A stretch of 64,000 nucleotides of DNA from Vibrio sp. 10N.286.49.B3 (GTDB lineage: Bacteria > Pseudomonadota > Gammaproteobacteria > Enterobacterales > Vibrionaceae), in contig NZ_MCUV01000018.1 in the NCBI RefSeq assembly GCF_002873395.1, positions 38,782-102,781 on the forward strand, read 5' to 3'. Below the pieces are notes generated by a model. It was not told the DNA's origin and made no database searches. It worked only from the letters and a program-made list of their open reading frames with translations. Position numbers and translations under genes: made by a program. This document shows positions 49,487-58,178 of this stretch, in pieces. Numbering within the stretch: the first letter of the stretch is position 1; every line of letters begins with the position of its first letter.

Positions 49487-49510
49487 ATATTTTCGATACA
49501 GAAGAATAGA

Positions 49511-50557
49511 TTAGCTTTCCATAATGCCGTGCCACTGATAATGATTATTTGGCTTCTTACTTACATAGCCCTTATCTAACAGTTGAGTGAAAATTGTATC
49601 AACTTCATCACTGTTTGTTTTTAGGTATGTTCCCATGGCACGTTTGCTACAATTCACTTGGTTACGACTAAGTGCATCAATCGCTTGATCATATAAAGAT
49701 TTAACTTCCGCTATATCCCCTTCATGAATGGTCCCTTCGCTGGTATCGCAGTCACTGTTTGCTTTGCTTGCTAATAGCTCAGTTTTTTGCGGTAGCGCTT
49801 TATCAAATTCATCAATGGTTATTGGCTCATTATGCTTAAATGTATTGCGGAAGCGCTGCTCCTCACCAATTAAGCCCACAAAGAATGCAGCAAAGAAATC
49901 AAGCAAAATGGAGAGGAATATCACTAAGCCTAATTGCGCAGTTTGACTCTCTACGTTTAACGATTGTGCCAAACTATCGATAAGTCCCATGACAGAACCT
50001 TGACCAACAATCGGCATGCTATCACGTTCAACGGCGAGTTCTTGCTGTTGATGGCGCAGTGCTTCGTTCTCTTTTTGAATTCTTGATACACCCGTCGCGA
50101 TCATGTTCATTTCAATGTATCTTTCAGCCGCCGTATTATTAAGAGCGATTTGCTGATCAAGAGAGGCAATTTGCATATTGAAGGCATTAATTCTGCTTTC
50201 ATGTAGGTTGATATGTTCTTGCGCTTTGTTTGTCGCACTATTAATACCACCGACGGAACCACCAATGGAAATGGCTGCGAGTACCGCGTAAAAAGTAAAA
50301 GCGGATAGGGTTCCTGGGTAATTACGACGAGATTTACGCTCTCCAACTTCATACCAAGCAAAGAATTTACCCAGTTCAAAGATCACCGCTAAACCACCAA
50401 ATAAGACCTGCATTAAAGGGTCATCATCAATAGATAGAAATAGAAGCAAAGAAAAGACAATTGACGCAAGAATCGATGCGCCAGTAAAACTATACACCGT
50501 CCACATTGCGAACGATCCTTTAGGGTATCTTACGGGTAAATTTTCGTTGTAAAGCAT
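49511..50557 (-). CDS. Membrane protein with coiled coil and possible winged-helix tail
   Basis: 348 residues, not recognised. Helices at about 18-43, 52-68 and 82-105, then a coiled-coil stretch (about 110-175, with repeated Gln/Glu/Ala heptads), a further helix near 203-228, and a soluble C-terminal region. The last 55 residues (QVNCSKRAMGTYLKT, DTIFTQLLDKGYVSKK) look like a winged-helix DNA-binding domain, as in the FtsK gamma fold. So it may link the membrane to DNA. No good Shine-Dalgarno at the ATG. It is divergent from vxrA, with 368 bp between. Confidence 0.6.
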   Translation of the reverse strand: MLYNENLPVRYPKGSFAMWTVYSFTGASILASIVFSLLLFLSIDDDPLMQVLFGGLAVIFELGKFFAWYEVGERKSRRNYPGTLSAFTFYAVLAAISIGGSVGGINSATNKAQEHINLHESRINAFNMQIASLDQQIALNNTAAERYIEMNMIATGVSRIQKENEALRHQQQELAVERDSMPIVGQGSVMGLIDSLAQSLNVESQTAQLGLVIFLSILLDFFAAFFVGLIGEEQRFRNTFKHNEPITIDEFDKALPQKTELLASKANSDCDTSEGTIHEGDIAEVKSLYDQAIDALSRNQVNCSKRAMGTYLKTNSDEVDTIFTQLLDKGYVSKKPNNHYQWHGIMES

Positions 50558-50925
50558 AAAAGATTATCTGTATTAGGAACAAAACGCACATTAACCTGTC
50601 TATGAAGTTGCTGTGCCGTAGAAAGTAGAGCATCATACCTTATAAATTGAATAATCCCTTATAAAAAAAGGCTTACACCGCTTTCTTATTGAATTTATAT
50701 GCTTGAATGTATTTTTGTTGCTTAAACTTCCACCAAAGTACAATTGGCTGGAATGAGTTGGTGATATTTTAAACAATCAAGTTAACGGATGGGTTTGCAA
50801 CTACATTTAATAGGGGATTATTTTTACGGTATAACTGACATGGTTCTCACAATCCAGGTTTCTCTATACGCTAGAATAATGGCAATAGTGACACACTTTT
50901 TTCATCACAATATATAGTATTCAAT
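50558..50925. other. Intergenic region between accessory membrane protein and vxrA
   Basis: 368 bp, AT-rich. It must hold the vxrA promoter and the promoter of the divergent gene, but I see no convincing -35/-10 pair, operator or RNA. No ORF of note. Confidence 0.5.
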
Positions 50926-52377
50926 TTGATAAACTTAATCAGACCCTATTGTCTTCTACTATTAGTTAGCTTCTCATATCTAGCTCACGCTGACTCTTTA
51001 CCAGAAAGAATTGACGACTTTACCAAACGGTTTGATTACAGTGCAGCCGTTGAGTCCTATGATATTCGTCAACTACAAACCGATTACCCCACGACATTGA
51101 TTGCACCTGAATCGATGCTTCCACAGACGTCAAAATATCCGTTAAGTGATGTACAAAAACTCTATCAATTTGCCAAGACATGTTATGGCAAACTGCCGTT
51201 GAGCCCACTAACGACACAGCCTTTATTCTTTACTAGAACCATGTGTAAAGGCACAGAAATTTCACTATCTTGGTTTTCAAGAAGCAACTTTATACATCCT
51301 GGTGGTGGTACGTATGCTTACCGTTACGTGACAAAATTCCCAGAATACTTTGAAGATTTAGAGCATGTCATGCATATCAAAGAGCGTGAGCATAATGCCG
51401 ATGGTTCGTTACTCTCTCGTTTACAGGCCATGGATAGTGATGCGATTTCCGCTCTGTTATCGGGTGCGACTATGTTTGTCGAGCAAGATGAGATTTGGCT
51501 GCGTCGAGGCGATGAATATTATCTATTTAGCCCTTCGGTTTGGAAAGGTAATGCTGATAAAGCGCAACTCAATTACAAGTTGTTAGGGGAAGCAGCCAAC
51601 TGTTATGTACAACGAGGTAATTTGTGCTGGGAGCCAGAAGATCATTCTCGAATATTGCAATTGAGTATGATACTGCTTATTACTGCCAATATTTTGTTCG
51701 TCATTTTCTGGATTTTTTATCGCTGGAATACAAAAAAACAAGAACTTCGAAGTCGTATGCTAGTCTTACAGATACTGACTCACGAATTAAGAACACCTAT
51801 TGCGAGTTTGTCTTTAACCGTTGAAGGTTTTCGAAGAGAATTTGAATCGTTGCCTGAAAGTGTTTACGATGAGTTCCGACGACTATGTGAGGATACACGT
51901 CGACTAAGGCAATTAGCAGAAGCAAGTAAAGATTACTTACAGTCGGATAATCAACCACTTGCTGTTGAGTGGGTGCCTTCTGTCGCTGAGTGGCTAGAGT
52001 ATAAAGTTGAAGATTTTGACAATCAATTACAACTGAATATGCCCAAAGATTTTGCTGCAAAGTTGAATATTTATTGGTTAGGGACTTGTATCGATAACCT
52101 GATCAAGAATGCATTAAAGTACGGTGTTGCCCCAGTGACACTGGATGTAGAACATAATGATGGTACATTATTTATTAAGGTCATCGACCAAGGTTTGTTA
52201 ACTCAAAAAGATTGGCGACATTTAAGAAAACCATTTGTTAGTGTAAGTGGTCTTGGTCTTGGATTGACTATTGTAGAATCAATGGTGGGAAGAATGGGAG
52301 GGAAGATGACCCTAATTGGCCCACCGACAACTTTTATTTTGGAGATACCCTGTGAAACAGACATTGCTTCTCGTTGA
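50926..52377 (+). CDS. vxrA: Sensor histidine kinase VxrA (DUF3404 type)
   Basis: 483 residues: signal/first helix (1-22), a periplasmic DUF3404 sensor region up to about 245, helix 246-266, HisKA with the phospho-His at 286 in THELRTP, and an ATPase domain with NLIKNALKYG, DQGLL and GLGLGLTIVES. The start is a TTG at 50926: no ATG or GTG occurs in frame back to the stop at 50872. In V. cholerae VxrAB (also WigKR) controls type VI secretion, biofilm and cell-wall repair. First gene of vxrABCDE. Confidence 0.9.
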   Translation: MINLIRPYCLLLLVSFSYLAHADSLPERIDDFTKRFDYSAAVESYDIRQLQTDYPTTLIAPESMLPQTSKYPLSDVQKLYQFAKTCYGKLPLSPLTTQPLFFTRTMCKGTEISLSWFSRSNFIHPGGGTYAYRYVTKFPEYFEDLEHVMHIKEREHNADGSLLSRLQAMDSDAISALLSGATMFVEQDEIWLRRGDEYYLFSPSVWKGNADKAQLNYKLLGEAANCYVQRGNLCWEPEDHSRILQLSMILLITANILFVIFWIFYRWNTKKQELRSRMLVLQILTHELRTPIASLSLTVEGFRREFESLPESVYDEFRRLCEDTRRLRQLAEASKDYLQSDNQPLAVEWVPSVAEWLEYKVEDFDNQLQLNMPKDFAAKLNIYWLGTCIDNLIKNALKYGVAPVTLDVEHNDGTLFIKVIDQGLLTQKDWRHLRKPFVSVSGLGLGLTIVESMVGRMGGKMTLIGPPTTFILEIPCETDIASR

Positions 52378-53011
52378 AGATGATAAAAACTTAGCCGATG
52401 GTTTATTGGTAAGTTTAGAGCAGGCAGGATATGAATGTCTACATGCTGATACGATTGCTAAGGTAGCCGCATTATGGAGCCAAGCTGACTTGGTTATTTT
52501 AGACCGCCAATTACCAGATGGTGATTCCGTTTCACATTTACCAGAGTGGAAAAATGAGAAGGATATTCCGGTTATTCTATTAACCGCACTCGTCACGATT
52601 AAGGACAAAGTGGCAGGACTCGATGCTGGGGCAAATGATTATCTAACTAAGCCGTTTGCTGAAGCTGAACTTTTTGCAAGAATTCGTGCTCAATTACGCT
52701 CACCTGAAAATGAACAGGAAGATAGCGATAAAGTGATCACTGACGATTTAATGATTGATAAATTGACTCGTGATGTGGTGTTCCGTGGTGAAAACATCAC
52801 GTTAACTCGCACTGAATTTGACTTGCTGCTTTTCCTTGCGAGTAATTTAGGGCGCGTGTTTACCCGTGATGAATTACTTGATCATGTTTGGGGTTATAAT
52901 CATTTCCCAACCACACGTACTGTTGATACTCATGTATTGCAATTACGTCAAAAGCTAGTGGGTCTAGAGATAGAAACGTTACGCGGTGTCGGCTACAAGA
53001 TGAAAGCTTAG
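52352..53011 (+). CDS. vxrB: Response regulator VxrB, OmpR family
   Basis: 219 residues from GTG 52352, with GGAG 7 bp upstream; this overlaps vxrA by 26 bp, so it is coupled. Receiver domain with the phospho-Asp at 51 (VILDRQLPDG), Thr and Lys switch residues (LLTAL, TKPF), and a winged-helix effector with LTRTEFDLL, GRVFTRDELLDHVWGYN and RTVDTHVLQLRQKL. An upstream ATG at 52316 in frame adds 12 residues not usual for the family. Confidence 0.92.
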   Translation: MKQTLLLVEDDKNLADGLLVSLEQAGYECLHADTIAKVAALWSQADLVILDRQLPDGDSVSHLPEWKNEKDIPVILLTALVTIKDKVAGLDAGANDYLTKPFAEAELFARIRAQLRSPENEQEDSDKVITDDLMIDKLTRDVVFRGENITLTRTEFDLLLFLASNLGRVFTRDELLDHVWGYNHFPTTRTVDTHVLQLRQKLVGLEIETLRGVGYKMKA

Positions 53012-53012
53012 T

Positions 53013-53894
53013 ATGAATAAAAGGCTACAAACGCTATTACTGAGTTCAGCACTACTTAGCTTTAGTTACCAAGGCAAAGCGAATATTGATTGGTTTGAAG
53101 ATAGTTCAGCACTCACTCAAGCTCATACTCATTTGCTAAACGATGATTTATCAGGAATGTTTACATCTTTAGTTGAAGTTTGGCAAAAAATGGAGCATCA
53201 ACCTTTAGGTCAACATCTGAATGCTCTTTTTGCTCAGTCTTTAGAGAAAGATTGTGGTGCTAGTTTTGACCACAATCCATTGCCTGATTGGATAGATAGT
53301 ATCCATATTCAGAGAATAACAACGCGAAGCCCTGGTAATGACTCAGCTAAGGCGCTAATTCAGGTTAATACTGATGAAAAGGTAGCCAGTATTACCTTAT
53401 CTCGATGGGTTGATAAGCAATTGTCAGCCGATAGTTACTTACGTAAACACGATAGTGACAGTGTAACTGGGTATGTAAAGCGCTATAACTTAACCGAACC
53501 GCTTGCTTATGGTCTCTATCGGTTACAGATACAAGCTAAAAGTCAGGTGGACTGGAATACTTGGGTGATCATTGAGAAGCCAAATATAAGACAAAGAGTA
53601 CTTTGGGTTTCTCAAGATGAGTGGGCCATTGAAAAAAGAGCGTTATTGAATCCATATTGTTCACTACCAACACTAACTGTAGAACTGCTCGATTATGTTG
53701 ATGGTGATTATCGACAAGTATGGGGAAAAGAGTATGTTTCAGATTACCCAAGAGTAATAGAAGAAAAAAATATTCCGGATAATCGCTATGTTTTATTACT
53801 CTCTTTAAAACAAAGTCGATGGCAAGGAAAGATAGTGATTGATACCATCCAGCAGATCAGTAAAACCTATGATCTACTTAATGAAGAAGAATAA
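53013..53894 (+). CDS. vxrC: VxrC (DUF2861 protein)
   Basis: 293 residues with a signal peptide (MNKRLQTLLLSSALLSFSYQGKA), so periplasmic. The body matches the DUF2861 proteins that follow VxrB in Vibrio (FEDSSALTQAHTHLLNDDLSG in parts, WRALLNPYC-like KRALLNPYCSLPT). Starts 1 bp after the vxrB stop. Function unknown; the operon position suggests a role in the Vxr response or its signal sensing. Confidence 0.85.
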   Translation: MNKRLQTLLLSSALLSFSYQGKANIDWFEDSSALTQAHTHLLNDDLSGMFTSLVEVWQKMEHQPLGQHLNALFAQSLEKDCGASFDHNPLPDWIDSIHIQRITTRSPGNDSAKALIQVNTDEKVASITLSRWVDKQLSADSYLRKHDSDSVTGYVKRYNLTEPLAYGLYRLQIQAKSQVDWNTWVIIEKPNIRQRVLWVSQDEWAIEKRALLNPYCSLPTLTVELLDYVDGDYRQVWGKEYVSDYPRVIEEKNIPDNRYVLLLSLKQSRWQGKIVIDTIQQISKTYDLLNEEE

Positions 53895-53955
53895 TTAAAG
53901 TTATTAATAGCACGGTCGTTATAGGTATAACTTTCTCTATATTATTGATTCTACT

Positions 53956-55059
53956 ATGCATAAACTTCATCCTTTATTGATTGCTTCCGGACTTTTATTT
54001 GCTTCAAATAGTTTTGCTTCAACTTATAGTGCGGAGGCAAGAGGTGCAGCAATGGGTGGTGTTGGTGTTGTTTCGGCCTCTTATCTAACAGCGCCATTCT
54101 ATAATCCAGCCCTTGTCGCTATTTATCGTCGTAATGATGATGCCGGTATGATTTTACCAAGTGTTAGCTTATCGATTAATGACAAAGATGATGTGATCAA
54201 TCGTATTGAGGATATTGGTAACATAAAGGATGATAATGAACTGGAAGAAGCATTAAAAAGCATTGATGGTGATTCAGTTAAATTTGATTTAGGAGCCGCT
54301 TTTGCTCTTGGTATTCCTAACCGCTACATTGCTGCTAATCTATTTGGTCAGATTTATACTGAATCATTTATTACTCCTCGAGTTCATGCTGGTAATGAAT
54401 ACTCAGATTCTTTTGTTGAAGCTGTGACTTTAGGCGTGGCTGAAGTTGGTATTACCTTAGCGAAATATCAAACCTTTATGTATCAGCATATCTCTTGGGG
54501 CATTACGCCTAAGATGCAAAGAATCAATACTTATGGTTACTCTGTTGATTTTGATGGCTTTGACTCAGGTAAAATTAGAGATAATGAAAACTCGGAGACA
54601 GCCATTAACTTTGATGTTGGCGCTTTATGGTTCCATGGTCCATTTCGAGTTGGTTTTGCCGGCAAGAACATGATCCCACGTGATATAGAAACTAAAAGCT
54701 ACTCATTTAATGGCAGTACAATTCAGCACACATACCGCATGAGACCAGCTTTAACCGTTGGTGCTGGGATTGTGGCTGATTACTTTACTATAAGTGCAGA
54801 CTTTGATCTCAACGAACAAAAACGCTTTGCTGGTTTTAATGATAATATTCAGATGCTAAGTGTTGGTTTTGAAGTGGATTTACTGCGTCAAATACAGGCT
54901 AGGGGAGGTTATAAGGTTAACCTAGCTCAAGATAATGAAACGACTTTGACCGCTGGTATTGGGTTATCACCTCTTAACTTAATTGAAATGGACATTGCCG
55001 CGAGTTATACCGATGAAAGTGCTTTTGGTATAACGCTAAATTTCCTTGCTACATATTGA
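53956..55059 (+). CDS. vxrD: VxrD (TraF-like outer-membrane-type protein)
   Basis: 367 residues with a signal peptide ([21 protein letters not shown]). The mature part starts [19 protein letters not shown] and [10 protein letters not shown], the pattern of the TraF_2 conjugal-transfer-like/FadL-fold beta-barrel proteins, and ends with an aromatic terminal residue (FLATY), as in outer-membrane proteins. Gap of 61 bp from vxrC. Named by position in the vxr operon. Confidence 0.83.
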   Translation: MHKLHPLLIASGLLFASNSFASTYSAEARGAAMGGVGVVSASYLTAPFYNPALVAIYRRNDDAGMILPSVSLSINDKDDVINRIEDIGNIKDDNELEEALKSIDGDSVKFDLGAAFALGIPNRYIAANLFGQIYTESFITPRVHAGNEYSDSFVEAVTLGVAEVGITLAKYQTFMYQHISWGITPKMQRINTYGYSVDFDGFDSGKIRDNENSETAINFDVGALWFHGPFRVGFAGKNMIPRDIETKSYSFNGSTIQHTYRMRPALTVGAGIVADYFTISADFDLNEQKRFAGFNDNIQMLSVGFEVDLLRQIQARGGYKVNLAQDNETTLTAGIGLSPLNLIEMDIAASYTDESAFGITLNFLATY

Positions 55060-55102
55060 TAGTCCTTATATAGTCTGCATTCTTTTTTTGGAGTTAAAAT
55101 TT

Positions 55103-55267
55103 ATGTTTAATGATTTACCAAGCCTTTCTCATTCTGAGCAACAAGCTGCGGTTGAGCGTATTCAAGAAATGATGAAGCAAGGGATCAGTACCGGTGAAGC
55201 TATTGGTATAGTGGCTAAGGAAATTAGAGAGCAGAAAGCCAAAGAAGCGGAACAAGATCAAGAGTAA
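55103..55267 (+). CDS. vxrE: VxrE (UPF0181/YoaH-like)
   Basis: 54 residues: [21 protein letters not shown] and [16 protein letters not shown] match the UPF0181 (YoaH) family, as does the gene at this place in V. cholerae. ATG 55103, with GGAG 9 bp upstream; a longer frame to 55046 overlaps vxrD and is unlikely. Small helical cytosolic protein of unknown function. Last gene of the operon. Confidence 0.85.
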   Translation: MFNDLPSLSHSEQQAAVERIQEMMKQGISTGEAIGIVAKEIREQKAKEAEQDQE

Positions 55268-55268
55268 T

Positions 55269-55294
55269 AAAAAGGGTAGAGATGCCCTTTTTTT
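55269..55294 (+). terminator. Terminator of the vxr operon
   Basis: AAAAGGG and CCCTTTT arms with a short loop, followed by T-rich sequence, directly after vxrE. Confidence 0.75.
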
Positions 55295-55951
55295 ACATCT
55301 ATCTGATGCACTATAACTAACCTTTTGTGTTTGCCAATATTATATACTGACGCTATCAAAGATAACCAATACTTTTATCAAGAAAGAAGCGAGAAAGCCC
55401 ATAGTTAAAAAAAGTGTAGTTGAATGTATAAATAACATTAAACAGCATAAAAAACAGTATGTTATCGCGGAGTTATATACTGCCAATGAGCTACGTTGTA
55501 ATTAAATTACATATGGTATATTTGAGATAAAAATGACTAGGTTTTTATACTGCAATTATAGAGACTACCAGGATTAGTTACATAGTCACTGGTGAATAAG
55601 GTTTTTAGTCGTGATTACTATTTTCAATTCGACTAAAAATTATCGGCTTGGCGGTGAACTTAAATTAATCTCTGCAGAGTTTTGTGAAGCTGATAATTAA
55701 AATAGTCAGTGGTTTGCTTTAACTATCAAAAGATTTTGATGAGGTAGAATTGCTAGGCTGATACTTTGAAAGTTTTCAGCGAGCGAGGTAAATGGCAAGA
55801 GCTAGCGGTAAGTATTGATGAAGTTTGTTGCTGTTTAAAGTTGTAAGATAGTTAAGCGTTGAAGCTTATTTATAGTGATCACATCGCTAGAGACGCTAAG
55901 TAAATTGAGATAGATATGGCTAGACTCAACCCACAATTAAAAATCAAATTA
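55295..55951. other. Long non-coding stretch after vxrE, left of the insertion sequence
   Basis: 657 bp without a credible gene; only short frames with many stops. It looks AT-rich and decayed. This is where core sequence gives way to the island; the exact junction is not visible. An ATG at 55916 opens a frame that runs into the insertion sequence. Confidence 0.5.
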
Positions 55952-57476
55952 TGTCAATCCCATTTTAAAATGTCCTCTTTATTCCAAAATAGAAATGTCC
56001 CTTTTTAGTTCAATTAACTCTTTCTTGATGAGCTGGCTTTAAAGGTTTCAGGTTCAACTAATACTGGATTTAATGCTTTGAGTTGTTCATGTATGGCACG
56101 TTTTTGTGCTCGTCGACGAGGCATCTGTTGACTCCGGTTTCGCTTATATTCAGCTTCCAATTCGTCTTGTTTATGTTTTGCAAATTTGAGCACATTTCCT
56201 AAACGTTTATTGTCGACAACTTGGCCTTGGTCAACTTTTGCTAACTTATCAAAGATAGTGAAAGCCAGATTTTTATATCCATATTGCAGACTAATGCTTC
56301 CATCAGGGTAATCATAAACCATCACGATTTCATTGCTTAATCGTGTATTTTCTTCAGTTGGCTCAATAATATATAAAACTTTATCATATTGGATAGTGAG
56401 TGATTTGCTGACTCGGCGTTCACTTTGCCAAGCAAAGATATCCCTTAGTTGATTTTCAGTCTCACGGACTGGACGATGCATATCTTTCGGGTAGTTAGCG
56501 ACTTTACCAAATCGCTGATTAAAATCGTCGATGAAGTAGGGAAGCCAGGCATTGGCTTCCTCAATGGTGTTAATTCCATGGAGACGCATCTCTTTTACCA
56601 GACGATTTTGTAGCGTTAAGTTCGCGCGTTCAACGCGACCTTTAGCTTGAGAGCTGTTAGCGCAAATGAGTTCAATGTTTAAATCGTTCAGTGCACGTGC
56701 ATATTGGGTTGGGCGTTTTGATTCGACGGCATTTTTATTACTTGAGTGAAAAATTGCATGCCGGTCACTGTATAGTGCAACAGGCTTACCATGCTGATTA
56801 ATATAATCTTTTGTTGCCATCATATAGTCAAAAGCAGATTCAGTTTCACTGAATCTTAAGTTCATCAATCTACCAGTCGCATCATCGATAAAAACCAGAA
56901 GACAACATTTATCACTGCGTCCTTCAAACCAATCATGATGTGAACCATCAATTTGGATAAGTTCACCTAAACAATCTCGTCGGTAACGAGGTTGGTAAAC
57001 TCTGGGTTTACGTTGAGATCGAGGTACCCAAAGACCATCAGCGATCATCCATTGGCGGAGTGTTTCAAGTGATACTTTGACATTATGTTTTTCAACTAAT
57101 TTCTCGTGAGCTAATGTAGGATTAAAATCAGAATAATATTCATGAATTAAAGCTAAAGCTTTAACCTTAGTCGTTGAGTTTAATTTATTATTCGAAGGCT
57201 TACCGCGATTTCCGTGGATTAATGCCTCATGGCCATTAAGACGATAAGAAGAAACTAAACGCTGAACTTGTCTGATGCTTAAAGATAAAATCTTTGCAGC
57301 ATCTGAGCGACTAATTATTCGCTCAGCAACATCACGTATTAAAGGCAAACGGTTTAATTCTTGCTGACTCATAGTAATTAACATCCAAATACTCCAAGCA
57401 AAAATGGATGTATAAAGTATACATGCAGGGACATTTTAACTTGGTTGAATAAGGACATTATCGCTTTGCGCTTACA
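55952..57476 (-). mobile_element. Complete insertion sequence, ISNCY/IS1202-like, 1525 bp
   Basis: Ends read TGT...ACA. At both ends AATGTCC starts 17 bp from the tip and recurs after 16-18 bp: left 55969-55975 and 55994-56000; right (inverted) 57453-57459 and 57429-57435. A 5-bp target duplication AATTA flanks it (55947-55951 and 57477-57481). It encodes one DDE transposase. The intact ends and duplication suggest a fairly recent insertion. Confidence 0.85.
56014..57384 (-). CDS. DDE transposase, ISNCY/IS481-like
   Basis: 456 residues: N-terminal helix-turn-helix (SRSDAAKILSLSIRQVQRLVS), HGNRGKPS, then an rve-type catalytic core with D in IQIDGSHHDWF, a second D in ALYSDRHAIF and E in KGRVERANLTLQ. 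All three catalytic residues are in place, so it should be active. The frame runs almost the length of the element. A second in-frame ATG at about residue 5 is a possible start. Confidence 0.88.
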   Translation of the reverse strand: MLITMSQQELNRLPLIRDVAERIISRSDAAKILSLSIRQVQRLVSSYRLNGHEALIHGNRGKPSNNKLNSTTKVKALALIHEYYSDFNPTLAHEKLVEKHNVKVSLETLRQWMIADGLWVPRSQRKPRVYQPRYRRDCLGELIQIDGSHHDWFEGRSDKCCLLVFIDDATGRLMNLRFSETESAFDYMMATKDYINQHGKPVALYSDRHAIFHSSNKNAVESKRPTQYARALNDLNIELICANSSQAKGRVERANLTLQNRLVKEMRLHGINTIEEANAWLPYFIDDFNQRFGKVANYPKDMHRPVRETENQLRDIFAWQSERRVSKSLTIQYDKVLYIIEPTEENTRLSNEIVMVYDYPDGSISLQYGYKNLAFTIFDKLAKVDQGQVVDNKRLGNVLKFAKHKQDELEAEYKRNRSQQMPRRRAQKRAIHEQLKALNPVLVEPETFKASSSRKS

Positions 57477-57607
57477 AATTAGGTGCGCATTATGTATCTT
57501 ATGTTAAATTCTCTGTGGGGTTCTATAACTTCATGGTCTTTAGTTCAGTACTATAGATCAATGAATTATCACTACTCTATTTCCAATCCAAATGACATAC
57601 TCAGTGT

Positions 57608-57732
57608 TTACCATATATTCATCGTGTGATATCTGTGGTGCATCATAAATTCATATTTAACAGTATTTACCATAAACTAGATAATATTCATTTTCATTCT
57701 AGCTAGCTAAATAAAAATGAATATTATGGTAA
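57608..57732. repeat. Repeated TTACCATA...ATTCAT motif (three copies, one inverted)
   Basis: Copies: TTACCATATATTCAT at 57608-57622; TTACCATA (57667-57674) plus AATATTCAT (57683-57691); inverted TTACCATAATATTCAT at 57717-57732. The last two form a perfect 14-bp inverted repeat (57681-57694 with 57714-57727) around TAGCTAGCTA. Confidence 0.7.
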
Positions 57733-57753
57733 GTGATTTTGCTTTATTATCCT

Positions 57754-57779
57754 GTGAATTTTTTTATTAAAAAATTCAC
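57754..57779. repeat. 11-bp perfect inverted repeat
   Basis: GTGAATTTTTT and AAAAAATTCAC with a 4-nt loop; no T-run outside the stem, so not a normal terminator. Confidence 0.65.
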
Positions 57780-57804
57780 TATGAAACCTTATCTCATTTA
57801 TTAA

Positions 57805-57836
57805 TGATCGAAGTTACTATGCTTTTAATTCGATCA
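57805..57836. repeat. 8-bp inverted repeat
   Basis: TGATCGAA (57805-57812) and TTCGATCA (57829-57836), 16 bp apart. Confidence 0.5.
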
Positions 57837-57880
57837 AAATATATTATGATCGCGACTAAATTTAATCGCTTTACTTTCTT

Positions 57881-57900
57881 TTTGTAAAGTTTTTTACAAA
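57881..57900. repeat. 8-bp perfect inverted repeat
   Basis: TTTGTAAA and TTTACAAA separated by GTTT. Confidence 0.5.
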
Positions 57901-58030
57901 CCTATTGTTACAAGAATGCCCTACATTATTACACTGTCATATTTATGTACACGCCACATCATCGAATACAACGACAAATACTACTATTAATTATTTTCTT
58001 TAGTTGCGTCTTTCCATTGAGTTACTTTTA

Positions 58031-58046
58031 TTACCATGGTTGGTAA
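58031..58046. repeat. TTACCA inverted repeat
   Basis: TTACCA TGGT TGGTAA: the TTACCA motif again, as a short palindrome, about 130 bp before the first recombinase gene. Confidence 0.5.
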
Positions 58047-58178
58047 AAATGTCAAGCCCCACTCATTGTTGATTGTTATTTACATGGTCTTACATTGATA
58101 AATGAGATATTGATCTGGTTTCCTTTTGTTATTTACTACTAGTCTTTGTTAAACAACTCCTAATAAATCTGGAAAAAA

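Larger units (their letters stand above)
57482..58178. other. Leader of the recombinase operon, repeat-rich, no gene
   Basis: 697 bp without a credible ORF, very AT-rich. It holds several perfect inverted repeats and copies of TTACCA/ATTCAT (listed separately) and must carry the promoter of the recombinase operon. Likely also a terminal or recombinase-binding region of the mobile element (inference). Confidence 0.6.

Noticed and set aside
55611..55700. Short frame starting GTG after vxrE
   Set aside because: About 29 codons, no recognisable sequence and no ribosome site; treated as non-coding.
57754..57779. 11-bp inverted repeat as a terminator
   Set aside because: No gene ends just before it, and the T-run is inside the stem, so it is listed as a repeat only.
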